Assembly (NCBI GenBank): GCA_013298125.1
Contig: JAAFJP010000015.1
Coordinates: 1 to 64,000, forward strand
Reading direction: 5' to 3'
DNA: 64,000 bases
From: Cytophagales bacterium
GTDB lineage: Bacteria > Bacteroidota > Bacteroidia > Cytophagales > Spirosomataceae
Shown here: piece by piece, positions 60,743 to 64,000 of the stretch
Layout of the letters: each line of letters opens with the position of its first letter
How positions within the stretch are numbered: the first letter of the stretch is position 1
Program-made: the position numbers and the translations under genes
The notes under the pieces: generated by a model
Database searches by the model: none
Seen by the model: the letters and a program-made list of their open reading frames with translations, nothing else
What the model was told of the DNA's origin: nothing

Positions 60743-62194
60743 TTATCTTGGATTTAGAGGAAGTCCTGACAAGGTTGCCTCTTGTGGAATTTGTAACACT
60801 CTTCGCTTGTCATCAGCTTTGAGTACAATACTTGGTTTTCCATCAACTGTATGTGTTACTTCTATTTTATATCTCAAAACATCAAACCAACGCATTCCTT
60901 CGTGGATAAATTCTCTTCTTCTAAAATCAAGAATAGTCTGTAATAAAGCTCCTGCCGAATTGCCTGTACCATAAAAGGCATTGTTTTTGGCAATGGTTAA
61001 GTTATGGCTCGCTGGTACATAGTTTAGAACACGAAGACTCAAAAATGTATTCAAATCTGCTAAACAATTGGTTGCGTCTCCTTTATAAAGATACGCCTCT
61101 GCACGATTGAATAGAACTTCCTCTGTTGTCAACGCTGGCATCATCAAGTACACATTTCCAATATTTGAACTTGGATTAAGTCTTACAAAAAGTTCATTAT
61201 ATTTTGGAATATTTAAGAATTCTGCTTGGGCACCATATACATCATAAGCCAAAGCACCGCCCGATGGATTTGGTCTATCGAAAAGATTAGTTTTTACAGT
61301 AAGTGAAAACCCATAACGATTACCTGCAAAATATCTTGCCCATACAGAGGATGTTTCGGTTAATAACAGATTGGATTTCTCAGTTGCCAAGCTATATTCC
61401 GTACTGACGATGGTATAACTCTTATTGGTAAGATTTGTATTCCAATTTCTTAGATTTGCGGCAAAACCAACTGTGCCAGCCACTTTACTGGCGTATTCAA
61501 TTACTTTGTCATAATCCCTCTTGTAAAGGTAGAAACGAGAAGCAAGTGCATTGGCAGCATTACGAGTGAAATGATATGCTCCTACTTTATAGACTTCGTC
61601 TCTAATCAAAGGAATACCCTCGGTCAAATCTTTTTCTATCATGGCATAAACAGACTCCACAGTGCCACGGTCATATTTTTTGATAACTACTTTCTCTGTT
61701 TCGGTTACATACGGAATGCCAAGGTCTGACTTTGCTGTGGCAGGGTCATAAAACTTTGAAAATAATGACACTAACATTAGATGAGCGTAAGCTCTTGCTA
61801 CTAATGCTTCTCCTTTTTGTGGATTTAGATTGGGCGTATTTCCCAGCTCTTTGATTGCTTCTAAGGCTTGGTTAGATGCGGCAATGGCAGCATAGCAAGA
61901 AGCCCAATAAAATTGAGGAGTATCTTCGTTGAGTTGAAGCACATCTTCCCAGAAATAAGGCTTACTATACACAATGTCTGGTGTGGCGTTTGGAATGTTG
62001 TCACTAACATTATCTGACATCAATTCACAAAAAGCTGAGTAATTACCCTTTGGATAGGCATTTACCAAAACCTCAGATATTTTTGCGGGAGTATCAATAT
62101 CCGTTCTATTATCTGGAATAGTGTCTAAATAATTATCGCAACCTGCCAATGTTAGCAAGCTGAATGTACCTATATATATGATGAATTTCTTCAT
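60743..62194 (-). CDS. RagB/SusD family nutrient-uptake lipoprotein
   Basis: The 483-residue lipoprotein has a lipobox LAGC and the SusD/RagB pattern: LDTIPDNRTDIDTPAKISEV, ASCYAAIAASNQALEAIKEL, KGEALVARAYAHLMLVSLFS and the C-terminal REFIHEGMRWFDVLRYKIEV. It binds nutrient on the cell surface and passes it to the SusC receptor encoded just upstream (82 bases away). It differs from the SusD at 52369 and so belongs to a different system. Confidence 0.95.
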   Translation of the reverse strand: MKKFIIYIGTFSLLTLAGCDNYLDTIPDNRTDIDTPAKISEVLVNAYPKGNYSAFCELMSDNVSDNIPNATPDIVYSKPYFWEDVLQLNEDTPQFYWASCYAAIAASNQALEAIKELGNTPNLNPQKGEALVARAYAHLMLVSLFSKFYDPATAKSDLGIPYVTETEKVVIKKYDRGTVESVYAMIEKDLTEGIPLIRDEVYKVGAYHFTRNAANALASRFYLYKRDYDKVIEYASKVAGTVGFAANLRNWNTNLTNKSYTIVSTEYSLATEKSNLLLTETSSVWARYFAGNRYGFSLTVKTNLFDRPNPSGGALAYDVYGAQAEFLNIPKYNELFVRLNPSSNIGNVYLMMPALTTEEVLFNRAEAYLYKGDATNCLADLNTFLSLRVLNYVPASHNLTIAKNNAFYGTGNSAGALLQTILDFRRREFIHEGMRWFDVLRYKIEVTHTVDGKPSIVLKADDKRRVLQIPQEATLSGLPLNPR

Positions 62195-62276
62195 GTGTCT
62201 TTTATTTTTAATTGATAACTAATTGTTTTCTAATATGTTATATTGAAACTTTTAATTACTAATTGTACATTTTTAA

Positions 62277-64000
62277 TTAAATACTTGCTCTTAAAGAAAA
62301 TGAAACTTGTTGTGGAACTGGCAACGCAACTCCGCCTGAACCAAAGAACTCAGGGTCTTGACCCAACAAACGTTTATCTGAATATAACAACATTAAATTC
62401 GTTGCTGATACTTTTGCAGATAAGGTTTTAACGCCAATCTTTTTTGCCCATTCGACAGGTAAACTATAGCCGATTGAAACATTTTTTAATCTTACAAAGT
62501 CACCATTCACAACTCTGGCAGTTGATAGATTATAAACCGTCAATGGGAAAGTTCCTGTACCTAAATTAGATTGCGTTCTTCTATCTAAAATAGAGGGAAT
62601 ACTTGTTGTACTTTCATCACCTGATAGCACCCATCTATTTGAAAATTCTTTTGGGGAAGCAATCAAGTCAGTATATATTTCTGAAAACTTGGGATCAAGT
62701 TTGATTTTATTTCCTCCTTGGAAAGACACAAAGAAATTAAAGTCCCAGTTTTTGTATTTAAATGTATTTGAGAAACCCCCATTGATGGTTGGGTCAAGAG
62801 AACCTAAGTATTTCAGATATTGTGTCTCTTGACTTTGAATATCAATTTTGGTACTTACCTCGCCTTTTTCATCAACGAATGTTGGAATACCATTTTGATT
62901 TAATCCTTTAAACTCTAATCCAAAAATACCTCTCACTGGGTAACCTTGTTGTGGTCCACCTTCTTGTTTTACTAAATCAAAAATCAAAGGCAAGCTTTTC
63001 AAGTTGGTAATTTCAGTTTTATTAAAGCCAAAGTTGAAGTTAGTTTTCCATTGAAAAGCCTTGTAATTCAGAACTGTTGCAGATAAACCAATATCTATAC
63101 CGCCCGATTTCATGTCAGCATAGTTGGCATCTTTGAACAGCTCTCCACCTACGCCCGCAGTTTTTATTCTACCGATAAGGTCAAAACCTTTTCTTTGGTA
63201 GGCATCCACGATTAAACTAATTCTATTATTGAAAAGTCCCAAGTCAAAACCAATATTAGTTTCGTATTGTTTTTCCCACGTCAGTTCAGAGTTTTCTAAG
63301 TTATCAATGATGATACGAGACTCTTTTTCTATTTGAATAGGTCTGGTTGTGATTTCATTTTTGAAGATGGCTGTCGAATTCTTCGCTCTACCGATACTGG
63401 CTGTAAGTCCGTAAGTTCCTCTTAACGACAAACGGCTAATCACGTTATTGTCTTGTAAAAATGGCTCTTCCTTAGCATTCCATGAACCACTAATGTTCCA
63501 AGTTGGTAAATATCGTGCAGAAGTAGCACGCCCCAATTGGTTTGAACCGTCAATACGTCCTGTTAGGTTAAGCGTATATTTATTCTTGTATGAATAACTG
63601 GCATTAGAGAAGAAGGCTACAAAGCGGTCTCTAATATTATTGACTCCAAAATAATTGAAGTTATAATCTAATCCCTGCTTTACGATTCTATAGTCAGTAA
63701 ATGGAACGCCTCCTTTATCAAACTGATAACCATAGCCATTCAAAAACGATTCTTGTCTATTGGCAAATCTGATTTCTTGTCCAAGTAACACATTCACATT
63801 GTGATCTACATTGAAAGTATTGTTCCAGTTTAACTGATGTCTTGCGTAATAATTCACTAATCTATCTTCATTTTGTCGATAAATACCTCCTTGTGGTAGC
63901 ACGACTACGGGTTGAGCTTCTGGATTGGCAGGGTCACGATACAGATATTTATTTGCCTGTATTACTGTGGAATTCTCAGCAGCACGATAAGCATTAGCTT
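62277..64000 (-). CDS. SusC/RagA TonB-linked outer membrane protein, partial at window edge
   Basis: The frame is open from the right edge of the window to the stop at 62277, giving about 574 C-terminal residues of the receptor barrel. The first readable residues are ANAYRAAENSTVIQANKYLY; a GTG at 63902 is internal and not a start. Barrel landmarks are GRIDGSNQLGRATSARYLPT, PIQIEKESRIIIDNLENSEL and the closing QQVSFSLRASI. It lies upstream of the RagB/SusD gene, so this four-gene operon (SusC, SusD, metallohydrolase, DUF4302) is complete apart from the cut end. Confidence 0.94.
   Translation of the reverse strand, partial: ANAYRAAENSTVIQANKYLYRDPANPEAQPVVVLPQGGIYRQNEDRLVNYYARHQLNWNNTFNVDHNVNVLLGQEIRFANRQESFLNGYGYQFDKGGVPFTDYRIVKQGLDYNFNYFGVNNIRDRFVAFFSNASYSYKNKYTLNLTGRIDGSNQLGRATSARYLPTWNISGSWNAKEEPFLQDNNVISRLSLRGTYGLTASIGRAKNSTAIFKNEITTRPIQIEKESRIIIDNLENSELTWEKQYETNIGFDLGLFNNRISLIVDAYQRKGFDLIGRIKTAGVGGELFKDANYADMKSGGIDIGLSATVLNYKAFQWKTNFNFGFNKTEITNLKSLPLIFDLVKQEGGPQQGYPVRGIFGLEFKGLNQNGIPTFVDEKGEVSTKIDIQSQETQYLKYLGSLDPTINGGFSNTFKYKNWDFNFFVSFQGGNKIKLDPKFSEIYTDLIASPKEFSNRWVLSGDESTTSIPSILDRRTQSNLGTGTFPLTVYNLSTARVVNGDFVRLKNVSIGYSLPVEWAKKIGVKTLSAKVSATNLMLLYSDKRLLGQDPEFFGSGGVALPVPQQVSFSLRASI

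Overview
The window is low-GC chromosomal DNA from a member of the Bacteroidota, most likely the order Cytophagales (inference). The evidence is two SusC/SusD systems, TonB-linked receptors, lipoproteins ending in S-C or G-C lipoboxes, a HYC_CC_PP-type protein, starts without Shine-Dalgarno sequences, and -7 promoter boxes of the Bacteroidota form TAnnTTTG. I see no rRNA, tRNA or CRISPR array. Both ends cut through genes: a fatty-acid oxidation protein on the left and a SusC receptor on the right.

Layout: 1-3.3 kb, beta-oxidation pair (FadJ-like and thiolase). 3.5-7.4 kb, a secreted protein with calcium-binding-type repeats, a thioredoxin-tail remnant, DoxX, GNAT and an AAA ATPase. 7.6-10.9 kb, a compact restriction-modification system (controller protein, PD-(D/E)XK nuclease, N6-adenine methylase carrying its own recognition domain) with two palindromic operator candidates. 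10.9-16.5 kb, a giant alpha-2-macroglobulin lipoprotein. 16.6-17.5 kb, a toxin-antitoxin-like pair. 17.6-20.1 kb, nadD, gmk, an anti-sigma candidate and an ECF sigma factor. 20.4-36 kb, assorted housekeeping and accessory enzymes including valS and an ABC-F protein. 36-37 kb, murG. 37.1-46.9 kb, a copper-handling island: two HMA proteins, a TonB receptor, a multicopper oxidase fused to a CopB-like barrel, a 24-cysteine Csp storage protein, a DUF3347 protein, an HMA-AraC regulator, a YVTN propeller and a HYC_CC_PP protein. 47-48.8 kb, phosphoglucomutase/phosphomannomutase. 49-54.5 kb, the first SusC/SusD operon. 54.6-58.1 kb, a TauE-type permease, cytochrome oxidase subunit III, ispE and accD. 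58.3-64 kb, the second SusC/SusD operon with a zinc metallohydrolase lipoprotein and a DUF4302 lipoprotein.

The most unusual feature is a wealth of palindromic elements. Many intergenic gaps hold a long imperfect or perfect inverted repeat, often touching a stop codon. At least three lie in frame inside essential genes: one 118-bp element with 53-bp arms in ispE and two elements in valS. These elements share sequence words with intergenic copies. This resembles the in-frame palindromic elements known from Rickettsia, but here in a Bacteroidota genome.
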